A DNA stretch of 64,000 bases from Cellulosimicrobium funkei (GTDB lineage: Bacteria > Actinomycetota > Actinomycetes > Actinomycetales > Cellulomonadaceae), in NCBI RefSeq assembly GCF_004519295.1, contig NZ_SOZH01000001.1, forward strand, positions 1 through 64,000, read 5' to 3'. A program made the position numbers and the translations under genes. The notes under the pieces are model-generated. The model had not been told where the DNA came from and ran no database searches. It worked only from the letters and a program-made list of their open reading frames with translations. This document shows positions 42,463-52,121 of this stretch, piece by piece (within the stretch, counting starts at the first letter, position 1; every line of letters begins with the position of its first letter).

Positions 42463-43170
42463 ATGGGAGTCCTGGACCGCTTCGAGAAGGGCGTCGAGCG
42501 CGTCGTGAACAACGCCTTCGCCAAGGTCGGGCGCAGCGAGGTCAAGCCCGTCGAGCTCGCGAGCGCGCTGCGGCGCGAGGTCGACGACCGCGCCGCCGTC
42601 GTCGACCGCGAGCGCACGGTCGTGCCCAACGAGTTCACCATCGAGCTGTCGGTGGACGACTTCGGCCAGGTCGAGGGGTGGGGCGCGGAGACGCTCGCCG
42701 ACGAGCTGGCGTCGAACGTCACCCAGTACGCCGCGTCGCAGCACTACGCGTTCGTCGGCCCAGTGAGCGTGAGCTTCGAGCAGAACGACACGCTCGACGT
42801 CGGCCGCTTCCAGCTCCGCTCGGCGAGCGTGCGCGGCAACGTCGCCCCCGCCACGACGGCGTCCCCGAGCACGCGCCACCCGCTCGTCGACATCGACGGG
42901 CAGCGCTACCTGCTCACCGGCCCGGTCACGGTGATCGGCCGCGGCTCGGAAGCCGACATCGTCGTCGACGACCCGGGCGTCTCGCGGCGCCACCTGGAGA
43001 TCCGCGTGACCCCGGAGGGTGTGATCGCGACCGACCTCGGCTCCACGAACGGGCTGTTCGTCGAGGGCCACCAGGTGCCCGCCGCGACGCTGCTCGACGG
43101 GAACTCCCTGACGATCGGCCGGACCCGCATCATGTTCTGGACCGGCGCGTCCGACAACGAGGAGTGGTGA
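42463..43170 (+). CDS. fhaA: FhaA-type protein (DUF3662 and FHA domain)
   Basis: A 235-residue protein. DUF3662 covers residues 1-115 (MGVLDRFEKGVERVVNNAFA, VKPVELASALRREVDD, VVPNEFTIELS). A short linker leads to an FHA domain (about 150-230) with VIGRGSEADIVVDD, GVSRRHLEI and TDLGSTNGLFV, the phosphothreonine-binding loops. In mycobacteria FhaA docks to phosphorylated MviN/PbpA-pathway proteins and is a PknB substrate. GGGAGGAGG before the ATG is a strong ribosome site. First gene of the cell-wall kinase operon. The linker is shorter than the mycobacterial one. Confidence 0.95.
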   Translation: MGVLDRFEKGVERVVNNAFAKVGRSEVKPVELASALRREVDDRAAVVDRERTVVPNEFTIELSVDDFGQVEGWGAETLADELASNVTQYAASQHYAFVGPVSVSFEQNDTLDVGRFQLRSASVRGNVAPATTASPSTRHPLVDIDGQRYLLTGPVTVIGRGSEADIVVDDPGVSRRHLEIRVTPEGVIATDLGSTNGLFVEGHQVPAATLLDGNSLTIGRTRIMFWTGASDNEEW

Positions 43171-43180
43171 TCCGGCCCGC

Positions 43181-43711
43181 ATGACCGATCTCACGTTCAC
43201 CCTGCTCCGGCTGGGCTACCTGGTGCTGCTCTGGGTGTTCGTGCTTTCCGCGATCGGCGTGCTGCGTCGGGACCTGTACGGCACGAAGATCACGCCGCGC
43301 CGCGGCAAGAAGGGCGCCCCCGCCCCGGCCGCCCGCCCGACGTCGGGCCCCACCCCCGCCGCCCCGGAGCCGTCGCGACCCGCCGCGCCCGCGGGCCCGT
43401 CGCGACCCGCCGCGCCCGCGGGCCCGTCGCGGCTCGTCGTCACCGCCGGCCCGCTGACCGGGACGACGATCCCGCTCACGACGTCGTCGATCCTCATCGG
43501 CCGCGCGCCGAGCTGCACGCTCGTCCTCGACGACGACTACTCGTCGTCGCGCCACGCCCGCATCTTCCCGCAGCACGGGTCCTGGTTCGTCGAGGACCTG
43601 GGCTCCACGAACGGCACCTACGTCGAGGACCAGCGGATCGCCCAGGTCACCCCCCTGGGCCCGGGGACGCGGGTGCGGATCGGTCAGTCCGTCGTCGAGC
43701 TGCAGAGGTAG
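43181..43711 (+). CDS. fhaB: FhaB/FipA-type FHA-domain membrane protein
   Basis: A 176-residue protein with one N-terminal helix (LGYLVLLWVFVLSAIGVL, residues 11-28), a basic stretch (KITPRRGKKG), a Pro/Ala linker containing the direct repeat SRPAAPAGP, and a C-terminal FHA domain (about 90-172) with ILIGRAPSCTLVLDDD, SSRHARI and DLGSTNGTYV. In mycobacteria FipA binds FtsZ/FtsQ in a phosphorylation-dependent way. The ATG is ten bases after the fhaA stop. Linker length is set by a 27-bp tandem repeat. Confidence 0.95.
   Translation: MTDLTFTLLRLGYLVLLWVFVLSAIGVLRRDLYGTKITPRRGKKGAPAPAARPTSGPTPAAPEPSRPAAPAGPSRPAAPAGPSRLVVTAGPLTGTTIPLTTSSILIGRAPSCTLVLDDDYSSSRHARIFPQHGSWFVEDLGSTNGTYVEDQRIAQVTPLGPGTRVRIGQSVVELQR
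43371..43424 (+). repeat. two exact 27-bp tandem repeats inside fhaB
   Basis: The 27-base unit beginning CGTCGCGACCCGCCGCG occurs twice in a row (43371-43397 and 43398-43424) and a third copy starts (CGTCGCGG). Each unit adds nine residues to the Pro/Ala linker without shifting the frame. Confidence 0.95.
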
Positions 43712-43717
43712 CCCGCA

Positions 43718-45148
43718 GTGAACATCGCCCTGCGCTACGCCGCGCGCTCCGACGTCGGGCTCGTGCGCTCCAACAACCAGGACTCCGGCTACGCGGGCCC
43801 GCACCTGCTCGTCGTCGCGGACGGCATGGGCGGACACGCGGGGGGCGACGTCGCGTCCTCCATCGCGATCGCCGCGCTCGCCCCGCTCGACGGCGAGTCG
43901 CACGGCCCGGACGACGCGCTGGCCGAGCTCGAGCGCTCGATCGACCACGCCCGCCAGGACCTCGTGGACCGCAGCGTGACCGACCCGGAGCTGGTCGGCA
44001 TGGGCACGACGGTCACCGCGATCCTGCGCGCGGGCAACAAGCTCGCCATGGCGCACCTCGGCGACTCGCGCGCCTACCTGCTGCGCGACGGCGAGCTCAA
44101 CCAGGTCACGACCGACCACACGTTCGTCCAGCACCTCGTCGACACGGGGCGCATCTCGGCGGACGAGGCGGAGACCCACCCCCAGCGCAACGTCGTCATG
44201 CGCGTGCTGGGCGACTTCGACATCGACCTCACGCCGGACATGTCCGTGCGCGAGGCGAAGCCGGGCGACCGCTGGCTCCTGTGCTCGGACGGCCTGTCCG
44301 GGTTCGTCAGCCAGGAGACCATCGCGCAGACGCTCGCCGACACGGACGACGTCGACGCGTGCGCCGACCACCTGCTCCAGCTCGCGCTGCGCGCGGGCAG
44401 CACGGACAACGTGACGGTCGTCGTCGCGGACGTCGTGGACGTCGACGCCCTGCCCGACGGCGGGGCCCCTGGCACGGGCGCGCAGGTCGTCGGGTCCGCG
44501 GCGATCGACCGCGACGCCCCGACGTCGGCCGCGGACGGCCCGGCGGCCCGCGCGGCCGCGCTCATGGCGAGCACGAAGGCGACCGCCCCGGCCGAGGACC
44601 CGGACGCCGACGCGGCGGACGAGGACGGCGCGGAGGGTCGCACCACCCCCGAGGGCTCCGGCGACGACGAGGACGACGTGCGTCCCGGTCGCGCGCCCCG
44701 GCGCTGGGTCACCGTGGTCGCCATCCTTCTCGTGGTCGCGGGCCTGGGCGTCGCGGGCTGGGCGGGCTACCGCTGGACGCAGTCGCAGTACTACGTGGGC
44801 GTCGCCGACGGCCAGGTCGCGGTGTTCCGCGGCATCCCCGAGAACGCGGGCCCGGTCACGCTGTCGACCCCGATCGAGCTCACCGGGACGCGCGTCGACG
44901 ACCTGCCGGGCTACGTCGTCGACCGCCTGGAGACCACGATCCCCGCGGAGTCGCTCGAGGACGCCCGCGCCCGCGCCGAGCGGCTGGTGGCCGAGGCCGC
45001 GGAGGACACCACCGAGACCCCCGCGACCGACGGCTCGACGGACGGGACCACGGGCGGGACCCCCGACGACGCGACGACGGGGACCCCGGAGGCCGACGCG
45101 CCGGCCGTGACCCCCGCGCCCACCGACGGCGCCGGCTCGGGGGCCTGA
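43718..45148 (+). CDS. pstP: PstP-type PP2C Ser/Thr protein phosphatase
   Basis: A 476-residue membrane phosphatase that reverses PknA/PknB phosphorylation. The PP2C domain (about 5-240) has SDVGLVRSNNQDSG, VVADGMGGHAGGDVAS, GTTVTAIL and HLGDSRAYLLRDGEL, and ends with LLCSDGLSGF and STDNVTVVVADV, all with metal-binding Asp residues. An acidic juxtamembrane linker precedes one helix (about 331-351), then an extracellular domain and a Thr/Asp/Gly-rich tail. GTG start six bases after fhaB; the stop overlaps rodA as TGATG. Confidence 0.96.
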   Translation: MNIALRYAARSDVGLVRSNNQDSGYAGPHLLVVADGMGGHAGGDVASSIAIAALAPLDGESHGPDDALAELERSIDHARQDLVDRSVTDPELVGMGTTVTAILRAGNKLAMAHLGDSRAYLLRDGELNQVTTDHTFVQHLVDTGRISADEAETHPQRNVVMRVLGDFDIDLTPDMSVREAKPGDRWLLCSDGLSGFVSQETIAQTLADTDDVDACADHLLQLALRAGSTDNVTVVVADVVDVDALPDGGAPGTGAQVVGSAAIDRDAPTSAADGPAARAAALMASTKATAPAEDPDADAADEDGAEGRTTPEGSGDDEDDVRPGRAPRRWVTVVAILLVVAGLGVAGWAGYRWTQSQYYVGVADGQVAVFRGIPENAGPVTLSTPIELTGTRVDDLPGYVVDRLETTIPAESLEDARARAERLVAEAAEDTTETPATDGSTDGTTGGTPDDATTGTPEADAPAVTPAPTDGAGSGA

Positions 45149-46788
45149 TGGCCACGGTGGAGACCACCGAGGTGCGCCCCGGCCGGGGCGCGGAGCTCGG
45201 TCTGCTCGTCCTCGCGCTCGCGCTGGGCATCGGGGCGTACGCGCTCGTGGGTCTGCAGCTCACGGGCGAGCTCCCGGGCCGCTTCTACGTGTACAGCATC
45301 GGCACGGTGGTGCTCGCGGGCGCCGCGCACGTGCTGCTGCGGTTCAAGGCGCCGTACGCGGACCCGGTGATCCTGCCGATCGCCGTCGCGCTCAACGGCA
45401 TCGGCCTCGCCATGATCTTCCGCCTCGACCTGGGCTCGCAGGTCACGGGCGGCGAGCAGGACCTCGCGCCCCGCCAGCTCCAGTGGACCGCGCTGGGCAT
45501 CCTCTGCGCGTTCGCCGTCGTCTGGTTCCTGCGCGACCACCGCACCCTGCGCCGCTACACGTACACCGCGATGATCGCGGGCATCGTGCTCGTCGCGCTA
45601 CCGCTCGTCCCGGGCCTGGGCACCCGCATCAACGGCGCCCAGATCTGGATCAACCTGTTCGGCTTCTCGCTCCAGCCGGCCGAGTTCGCGAAGGTCGCGT
45701 TCGCGATCTTCTTCGCGGGGTACCTCGTGACGAACCGCGACACGCTCGCGCTCGCCGGCCCCCGTGTGCTCGGCCTCCAGCTCCCCCGCCTGCGCGACCT
45801 CGGGCCGATCATCATCGTCTGGCTCGTCTCGCTCGCGATCCTCGTGTTCGAGCGCGACCTCGGGACCTCGCTCCTGTTCTTCGGCCTGTTCGTCGCGATG
45901 CTCTACATCGCGACCGAGCGCGTGAGCTGGGTCGTCATCGGTCTGCTCCTCATCGCGGTCGGCGCCGTGCTCGCGGCGTCGACGTTCGGGCACGTGCAGG
46001 CGCGCATCGACGTGTGGCTGCACCCGTTCGACCCGGAGATCTTCGGCCGCAGCCCGGGTGGCTCGGGCCAGCTCGTGGGCGGCCTGTTCTCGCTCGGCAA
46101 CGGCGGCCTCTTCGGCACGGGCTGGGGCGCCGGCTACCCCCGCACGGTCCCGTACGCGTTCTCCGACTTCATCTACGCGTCGCTCGGCGAGGAGCTCGGG
46201 CTCACGGGTCTCATCGGCATCCTGCTCGCGTACCTCGTCCTCGTGGAGCGCGGCCTGCGCACCGCGATCGGCGTGCGCGACGGGTTCGGCAAGCTGCTCG
46301 CGGGCGGCCTCGCGTTCGTCATGGCGTGGCAGCTCTTCGTCGTGGTCGGCGGGATCACGCGGATCATCCCGCTCACGGGCCTGACCATGCCGTTCGTCGC
46401 CCAGGGCGGGTCGTCGCTCCTCGCGAACTGGCTCGTCGTCGGGCTGCTGCTGCGCATCTCCGACGACGCGCGCCGGCCCTCCTCCCTGCCCGTGCGCGGG
46501 CAGGTCGCGCCCGGCGGGGCGCGCAGCCGCACCGACTCCGACCCGGTCGCGGTCGTGGGCGGCGGCGCGGCCGTGGGCGCCCTGCCCGACGACGCCCCCA
46601 CCACGGTCGGCGCGCCCGCCGTCCCCGGTCCGTCCACGGGCCCCGCGCGCGCGACGACGGGCGTCCAGCCCGCCGTCGGCCGCAGCGGGGAGGTCCCCGA
46701 CCACCCGGACGAGCTGCGGACCGAGGTCGTGCAGCGACCGGACGCAGGCGCCGAGACCGACCGTGACCCCTGGGGAGGAGCCCGGTGA
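45148..46788 (+). CDS. rodA: RodA/FtsW-type SEDS peptidoglycan glycosyltransferase
   Basis: A 546-residue SEDS protein with about eleven helices that polymerises lipid II during elongation, paired with the transpeptidase encoded next. Family hallmarks are RINGAQIWINLFGFSLQPAE followed by FAKVAFAIF, FERDLGTSLLFF, VGGLFSLGNGGLFGTGWG, FIYASLGEELGLTG, and ITRIIPLTGLTMPFVAQGGS with SSLLANW. About 100 residues of disordered Pro/Gly/Val tail follow the last helix, a plausible kinase target. ATG overlaps the pstP stop; the stop overlaps pbpA as GTGA. Confidence 0.96.
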   Translation: MATVETTEVRPGRGAELGLLVLALALGIGAYALVGLQLTGELPGRFYVYSIGTVVLAGAAHVLLRFKAPYADPVILPIAVALNGIGLAMIFRLDLGSQVTGGEQDLAPRQLQWTALGILCAFAVVWFLRDHRTLRRYTYTAMIAGIVLVALPLVPGLGTRINGAQIWINLFGFSLQPAEFAKVAFAIFFAGYLVTNRDTLALAGPRVLGLQLPRLRDLGPIIIVWLVSLAILVFERDLGTSLLFFGLFVAMLYIATERVSWVVIGLLLIAVGAVLAASTFGHVQARIDVWLHPFDPEIFGRSPGGSGQLVGGLFSLGNGGLFGTGWGAGYPRTVPYAFSDFIYASLGEELGLTGLIGILLAYLVLVERGLRTAIGVRDGFGKLLAGGLAFVMAWQLFVVVGGITRIIPLTGLTMPFVAQGGSSLLANWLVVGLLLRISDDARRPSSLPVRGQVAPGGARSRTDSDPVAVVGGGAAVGALPDDAPTTVGAPAVPGPSTGPARATTGVQPAVGRSGEVPDHPDELRTEVVQRPDAGAETDRDPWGGAR

Positions 46789-48251
46789 ACGTCCCCCTGC
46801 GTCGCGTCGCGACCGTCGTCCTCGTGATGTTCCTCGCGCTCATGGTGTCGACGACGTACATCCAGTTCGTCCAGGCCGACTCGCTCAACAACGACTCGCG
46901 CAACGCCCGCACGATCTACCGCGAGTACAACAAGTTCCGCGGCCCGATCGTCGTCGCGGGCGACGCCATCGCGTCCTCGACGCCGGTGGACGACGCGTTC
47001 GGCTTCCAGCGCCAGTACTCGAACGGCCCGCTCTACGCACCCGTCTCCGGCTTCCTGTCGCTCACCAACGGGCGCACGGAGATCGAGGACAAGGAGAACG
47101 ACTACCTCAACGGCGAGGCGAGCTCGCTGTGGCTCGACCGCCTGAGCGCTCTCTTCACGGGGCAGCAGCCGCAGGGCGCGTCCGTCGAGCTGACGATCGA
47201 CCCGGCGGCCCAGCAGGCCGCGTGGGACGCGCTGGGTGACCAGCGCGGCGCCGTCGTCGCGATCGAGCCGAAGACGGGCCGCGTCCTCGCGCTCGTGTCG
47301 AAGCCGAGCTACGACCCGAACGAGCTCGCGACGCACGACACCGCCCTCGCGCGCCAGCGCTACCAGGGGCTGCTCAACGCCGAGGGCAACCCGATGTCGA
47401 ACCGGGCCATCCGCGGCAACACGTACCCGCCGGGCTCGACGTTCAAGATCGTCACCTCCGCTGCGGCCCTCGAGAGCGGGCAGTACACGCCCGAGACCGT
47501 GATCCCGGCCCCGGACGAGCTGCCGTACCCCCAGTCGACCCAGACGATGAAGAACTTCGGCGGCACACGCTGCTCGCCCACGGGCGAGATGACCCTCGCG
47601 GACGCGCTGCGCATCTCGTGCAACACCGCGTTCGGCGACCTGGCCATGACCCTCGGCGAGGACGCGATGCGCGACCAGGCCGAGGACTTCGGCTTCGACG
47701 CCTCGCTCGAGATCCCCATGGACGTCACGCCGAGCCGCTTCCCCGCCGAGGGCACGCCGGGCGCGGACGCCGCCGGGATCGCGCGCGCCGGCATCGGCCA
47801 GGGCGAGGTCAAGGTCACGCCGCTCCAGATGGCGATGGTCGCCGCCGCGATCGCGAACGACGGCGTGCAGATGGCCCCGTACACCGTCGAGACGATCCGC
47901 AACCCCGACCTCGACGTCGTCCGGCAGTCCGAGCCGCGCCGTCTGCGCACCTCGGTCTCGCCGTCGACGGCCGAGCAGCTCACCCAGATGATGGTGGGCG
48001 TCGTGCAGAACGGCTCGGGCAAGGCGGCGCAGATCCCGGGCGTGCAGGTCGCGGGCAAGACGGGCACCGCCGAGACGGGCGGCGAGGCCGCGCCGCACGC
48101 GTGGTTCACGAGCTTCGCCCCGGCCGACGACCCGCAGGTCGCGGTCGCGGTCATCGTCGAGAACGGCGGCTCGATGGGCAACGAGGCGACGGGCGGCGCG
48201 ATCGCCGCGCCGATCGCCCGCGCCGTCATGGAGGCGGTGTTGAACGGATGA
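46785..48251 (+). CDS. pbpA: class B penicillin-binding protein (PbpA)
   Basis: A 488-residue transpeptidase with one N-terminal helix (residues 7-27) and an extracytoplasmic domain. A short dimerisation region precedes the catalytic domain, where Ser218 lies in PPGSTFK, SxN is SCN in LRISCNTAFGDLAM, and KTG is in VAGKTGTAETGG. It crosslinks the glycan made by RodA; the mycobacterial homologue is phosphorylated by PknB. GTG overlaps the rodA stop, and its stop overlaps pknA as ATGA. Confidence 0.96.
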   Translation: MNVPLRRVATVVLVMFLALMVSTTYIQFVQADSLNNDSRNARTIYREYNKFRGPIVVAGDAIASSTPVDDAFGFQRQYSNGPLYAPVSGFLSLTNGRTEIEDKENDYLNGEASSLWLDRLSALFTGQQPQGASVELTIDPAAQQAAWDALGDQRGAVVAIEPKTGRVLALVSKPSYDPNELATHDTALARQRYQGLLNAEGNPMSNRAIRGNTYPPGSTFKIVTSAAALESGQYTPETVIPAPDELPYPQSTQTMKNFGGTRCSPTGEMTLADALRISCNTAFGDLAMTLGEDAMRDQAEDFGFDASLEIPMDVTPSRFPAEGTPGADAAGIARAGIGQGEVKVTPLQMAMVAAAIANDGVQMAPYTVETIRNPDLDVVRQSEPRRLRTSVSPSTAEQLTQMMVGVVQNGSGKAAQIPGVQVAGKTGTAETGGEAAPHAWFTSFAPADDPQVAVAVIVENGGSMGNEATGGAIAAPIARAVMEAVLNG

Positions 48252-49930
48252 AGCCGGTCCGGGGGCTGACGCTCGGCAACCGCTACCGCCTCGTGCGACG
48301 CATCGCCGTCGGCGGCATGGGCGAGGTGTGGGTCGCGGCCGACGACGCGCTCGGCCGCGAGGTCGCGGTCAAGGTCCTGCGGAGCGAGTACGCGGGCAAC
48401 GAGGACTTCCTCAACCGCCTGCGCACCGAGGCCCGCAACAGCGCTGCGCTCTCGCACCCCAACATCGCGCAGATGTACGACTACGGCGAGACGAACGGCT
48501 CCGGGTACCTCGTCATGGAGCTGGTCGTGGGCGAGCCCATGGCGGACCTGCTGGAGCGCGAGCCGGTGCTCCCGCCCGCGCGGCTCCTGCCGATCCTCGC
48601 GCAGACCGCCCGCGCGCTGCACGCCGCCCACCTGTCCGGCGTCGTGCACCGGGACGTCAAGCCCGGGAACATCCTCATCGACCGCTCCGGCACGGTGAAG
48701 ATCACCGACTTCGGTGTCTCGCTCGCGGCCAACCAGGTCCCGATGACCGCGACGGGCATGGTCATGGGCACGGCCCAGTACCTCTCGCCCGAGCAGGCCG
48801 TCGGCCAGGCCGCCACCGGCGCCTCGGACATCTACGCGCTGGGCATCGTCGCGTACGAGTCCATCGCGGGGAACCGCCCGTTCACGGGGTCCACGCCGGT
48901 GGACATCGCGGTCGCGCACGTCAACGAGCCGGTGCCGCCGCTGCCCACGTCGGTCGACCCGGAGCTCGGCGAGCTCGTCATGGTCATGCTCGCCAAGGAC
49001 CCGCTGGCGCGGCCCCACCCGGCCGACGCGCTCGCGCGCGTCTTCGAGGGCATCGCCGCGCGCCTCGCGAGCGACCCCTGGTCCGCCCGCACGGGGGCGC
49101 CCGCCCCCACGCGCCGCGCGCGCCGGGCCCGCCCCACCGCCGACGACGTCCCCGCGCCCGAGCCGGACCCGGCACCCGTCATCACGCCGCTCGTCATCCC
49201 GGCCGCGGTGCGCGACCCGCACGCGACGGACCCGGCGAACCCGTGGGTCGCCCCCGAGCCCCGTCGCGCCGCGCACGCCGCGCAGGCGGACGTGCCGCCG
49301 CCGTCGGCCGCGACGCCCCCCGGCCCGCCCGACGACGACGCCACCCGCGTCCGCCCGCTCGGCCGGCACGGCGGGACGGTCCCGGCGACCGCCGAGCCCG
49401 TCCCGGCGCCGCCCGCACCGGACGACGCCGCGCCCGGCCCGGCCCTCCCGTGGGAGCGCCCCGTCCCCGCGGCCCCGGCGGACGACCCGGCCGCCCCGCG
49501 GTCGTACCCGCCGCGTCGCGAGATGCACGGTCCGACGCGCTCCTCACGACGGCCGCAGCCCACCCGCGCGGGCACGCGCCCGGCCGGCGCGCCCGGGGGT
49601 CCGGCGGGCTCGACGCGCGCCGAGCACGTCGCCCCGGCGACCCGCGCCGAGGCCCGACGACAGTCGCAGTCGGCACCCGTGCCGTCGCGCTCCGCGGGGC
49701 GCCGCACGTCGACCACGACGGGCCGCCGCCTGGGAGGCCTGCCCAACGGCCTGACCTGGCCCCTCGTCGCCCTCCTGGGCCTCCTGCTCGTGCTGGTGAT
49801 CGCGACGATCGCCACGCTCGGGGACCGGGACGGCGACGGCGGCGACGCCGCCCCCGTGCGCGGCGCCGAGACCTCCGTGGAGGTCGCCGTGCCGGACGCC
49901 GAGACGCTCCCCGGACGGGTGACATCGTGA
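48248..49930 (+). CDS. pknA: PknA-type Ser/Thr protein kinase
   Basis: A 560-residue kinase. The catalytic domain (about 12-275) has the Gly loop AVGGMGEVW, VAVKVLR, HRDVKPGNILI, ITDFGVS and an activation loop leading to MGTAQYLSPEQAVG. A 225-residue Pro/Ala-rich linker with several Arg/Ser patches precedes one helix (LTWPLVALLGLLLVLVIATI, about 507-526) and a short acidic extracellular tail without sensor repeats. It regulates cell shape and division proteins. Translated by ATGA overlap with pbpA. The linker is longer than in Mycobacterium. Confidence 0.95.
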   Translation: MKPVRGLTLGNRYRLVRRIAVGGMGEVWVAADDALGREVAVKVLRSEYAGNEDFLNRLRTEARNSAALSHPNIAQMYDYGETNGSGYLVMELVVGEPMADLLEREPVLPPARLLPILAQTARALHAAHLSGVVHRDVKPGNILIDRSGTVKITDFGVSLAANQVPMTATGMVMGTAQYLSPEQAVGQAATGASDIYALGIVAYESIAGNRPFTGSTPVDIAVAHVNEPVPPLPTSVDPELGELVMVMLAKDPLARPHPADALARVFEGIAARLASDPWSARTGAPAPTRRARRARPTADDVPAPEPDPAPVITPLVIPAAVRDPHATDPANPWVAPEPRRAAHAAQADVPPPSAATPPGPPDDDATRVRPLGRHGGTVPATAEPVPAPPAPDDAAPGPALPWERPVPAAPADDPAAPRSYPPRREMHGPTRSSRRPQPTRAGTRPAGAPGGPAGSTRAEHVAPATRAEARRQSQSAPVPSRSAGRRTSTTTGRRLGGLPNGLTWPLVALLGLLLVLVIATIATLGDRDGDGGDAAPVRGAETSVEVAVPDAETLPGRVTS

Positions 49931-50040
49931 CGACATCGTGGTGTTCCCCGCGTGGCCGCAGGGTCGCGGGTGGGATGATTGCGCCAGCTGTGCCGTGGGC
50001 GGACGCGCCCACGGCTCCGACGACACCGAAGGACGAATGA

Positions 50041-52101
50041 GTGGTGGACAACGCTCCCCGAGTGCTTGCCGGGCGCTACCAGGTCGGTGAGCTCATCGGC
50101 CGTGGTGGCATGGCCGAGGTGCACATCGGGCACGACAACCGCCTCGGTCGTACCGTCGCGATCAAGATCCTGCGCTCCGACCTCGCGCGCGACCCGACCT
50201 TCCTCGCGCGCTTCCGCCGCGAGGCCCAGGCGGCGGCGTCCCTCAACCACCCGGCCATCGTCGCGGTCTACGACACCGGCGAGGACGTCCACGCGGACGC
50301 CACGGGCAACTCGGTGCACGTCCCGTTCATCGTCATGGAGTACGTCGAGGGCCACACCGTGCGGGACATCCTGCGCGACGGCCAGGCCGTCCCGATCGAC
50401 GAGGCGGTCGAGATCACGGCGGGCGTGCTCGCCGCGCTCGAGTACTCGCACCACGCCGGGATCGTGCACCGCGACATCAAGCCCGCGAACGTGATGATCA
50501 CGCCCACGGGCGCGGTGAAGGTCATGGACTTCGGCATCGCCCGTGCCATGGCGGACTCGGCCGCGACGATGACGCAGACCCAGGCCGTCATCGGCACCGC
50601 GCAGTACCTCTCCCCGGAGCAGGCGCGCGGCGAGACGGTCGACGCGCGCTCCGACCTGTACTCGACCGGCTGCCTGCTCTACGAGCTGCTCACCGGCCGC
50701 CCGCCGTTCATCGGCGACTCGCCCGTCGCAGTGGCCTACCAGCACGTGCGCGAGGCGCCCGCGACGCCGAGCGCGATCGCTCCCGACGTGCCCGAGGTGC
50801 TCGACCGCATCACGCTCAAGGCGCTCGCGAAGGACCGCACGGCGCGCTACTCGAGCGCCGCCGAGTTCCGGGCCGACCTGGAGAACGCCGTGCGCGGCGG
50901 GTCGATCACGGCTCCGGCGCTCGGCGTCGCGGCCGCCGCCGCGGGCCTCGGCGCTGCCGCCGCGGCCGCCGACCTCCAGCCGACGATGGTCGAGTCCGCG
51001 ACGCAGGTCATGACCCCGGCCGCCGCGGCGGCGAACCCCTGGGCGACCAGCGCGGCTCCCGCCGTCCCGCCGGGGGAGCAGCCACCGGGTGAGGACGAGG
51101 AGCAGCCCAAGAGCCGCAAGGGCCTCATGTGGACGCTCATCGCCGTCGGCGTGCTCGCGCTCGCCGCGATCATCACGATGATCGTCATCAACAGCCAGGG
51201 CGAGGACGAGCCGACGACCGGCACCGTCCCGACCCTGTCGGCGGGCGTCACGCCCGCGGAGGCCGAGCAGAGGATCACCGAGGCGGGCTTCGAGTACGCG
51301 CAGGCGATCGACCAGGACTCCACGGAGCCCGAGGGCACGTTCACCCGGACCGACCCCGCCGGCGGCACCACCCAGGAGCTGGGGGTGACCGTTACCGCCT
51401 TCTTCTCGGCCGGTCCCGACGCCGTCACCATCCAGGACCTCAAGGGCAAGACGCAGGAGGAGGCCCGGCAGTACCTCTCCGACGCCGGGCTCAACGTCGG
51501 CGACGTCAACACGGAGGACTCGCCGGACGTCCCGAAGGGCGCGGTGACGAAGACCGACCCCGGCGCCGGCCAGTCCGTGCCGGCGGGCTCGACGGTCAAC
51601 CTGTTCGTGTCGAGCGGCCTCGTCGCCCTGCCGGACGTCACGGGCCAGCAGTTCGACGCTGCGAAGTCGACCGTCGAGGCGCTCGGCCTGAAGGTCGACC
51701 GCAGCGACGAGGAGTCCGACGAGCCGGAGAACCAGGTCCTCTCGCAGCAGCCCAACGCGGGCAGCGTCCCGCAGGGGTCGACCGTGACCCTCAAGGTCGC
51801 GATCCCGCGCGCGGCGGAGACGACGACGGTGCCGTCGAACCTCGTCGGGATGACCGAGGACCAGGCGAAGGACGCGCTCGGTGGTGCCGAGCTCAACGTG
51901 GGCACCCGCCAGACGCAGGAGTCCGACCAGTGGCCGGCCGGCGTCGTGATCGGGTCCGACCCGCGCGGCGGGGCAGAGGTCCCGGTCGGCACCCAGGTGT
52001 CGCTCATCGTCTCGACCGGACCCGGACCGTCGAACGGTGGGAACAACGGCGGCGGGAACAACGGCGGCGGCAACGGGAACGGCGGAGACGGCGAGGGCTG
52101 A
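50041..52101 (+). CDS. pknB: PknB-type Ser/Thr protein kinase with PASTA repeats
   Basis: A 686-residue kinase sensing peptidoglycan fragments. The catalytic domain (about 12-275) has IGRGGMAEVH, VAIKILR, HRDIKPANVMI and VMDFGIARAM. Its activation loop SAATMTQTQAVIGTAQYLSP carries the double Thr motif of autophosphorylation. One helix (about 362-383) follows, then four PASTA repeats (about 395-665) and a Gly/Asn tail. Two consecutive GTG codons can start it; GAAGGA lies seven bases before the first. Unlike the coupled genes upstream, it is separated from pknA by 110 bp and may have its own promoter. Confidence 0.96.
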   Translation: MVDNAPRVLAGRYQVGELIGRGGMAEVHIGHDNRLGRTVAIKILRSDLARDPTFLARFRREAQAAASLNHPAIVAVYDTGEDVHADATGNSVHVPFIVMEYVEGHTVRDILRDGQAVPIDEAVEITAGVLAALEYSHHAGIVHRDIKPANVMITPTGAVKVMDFGIARAMADSAATMTQTQAVIGTAQYLSPEQARGETVDARSDLYSTGCLLYELLTGRPPFIGDSPVAVAYQHVREAPATPSAIAPDVPEVLDRITLKALAKDRTARYSSAAEFRADLENAVRGGSITAPALGVAAAAAGLGAAAAAADLQPTMVESATQVMTPAAAAANPWATSAAPAVPPGEQPPGEDEEQPKSRKGLMWTLIAVGVLALAAIITMIVINSQGEDEPTTGTVPTLSAGVTPAEAEQRITEAGFEYAQAIDQDSTEPEGTFTRTDPAGGTTQELGVTVTAFFSAGPDAVTIQDLKGKTQEEARQYLSDAGLNVGDVNTEDSPDVPKGAVTKTDPGAGQSVPAGSTVNLFVSSGLVALPDVTGQQFDAAKSTVEALGLKVDRSDEESDEPENQVLSQQPNAGSVPQGSTVTLKVAIPRAAETTTVPSNLVGMTEDQAKDALGGAELNVGTRQTQESDQWPAGVVIGSDPRGGAEVPVGTQVSLIVSTGPGPSNGGNNGGGNNGGGNGNGGDGEG

Positions 52102-52121
52102 CCCACCGCCCCCGGGCCCTC

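Noticed and set aside
43371-43424. CRISPR-like repeats
   Set aside because: Two adjacent 27-bp copies without spacers lie inside a coding gene; they are a simple tandem duplication.
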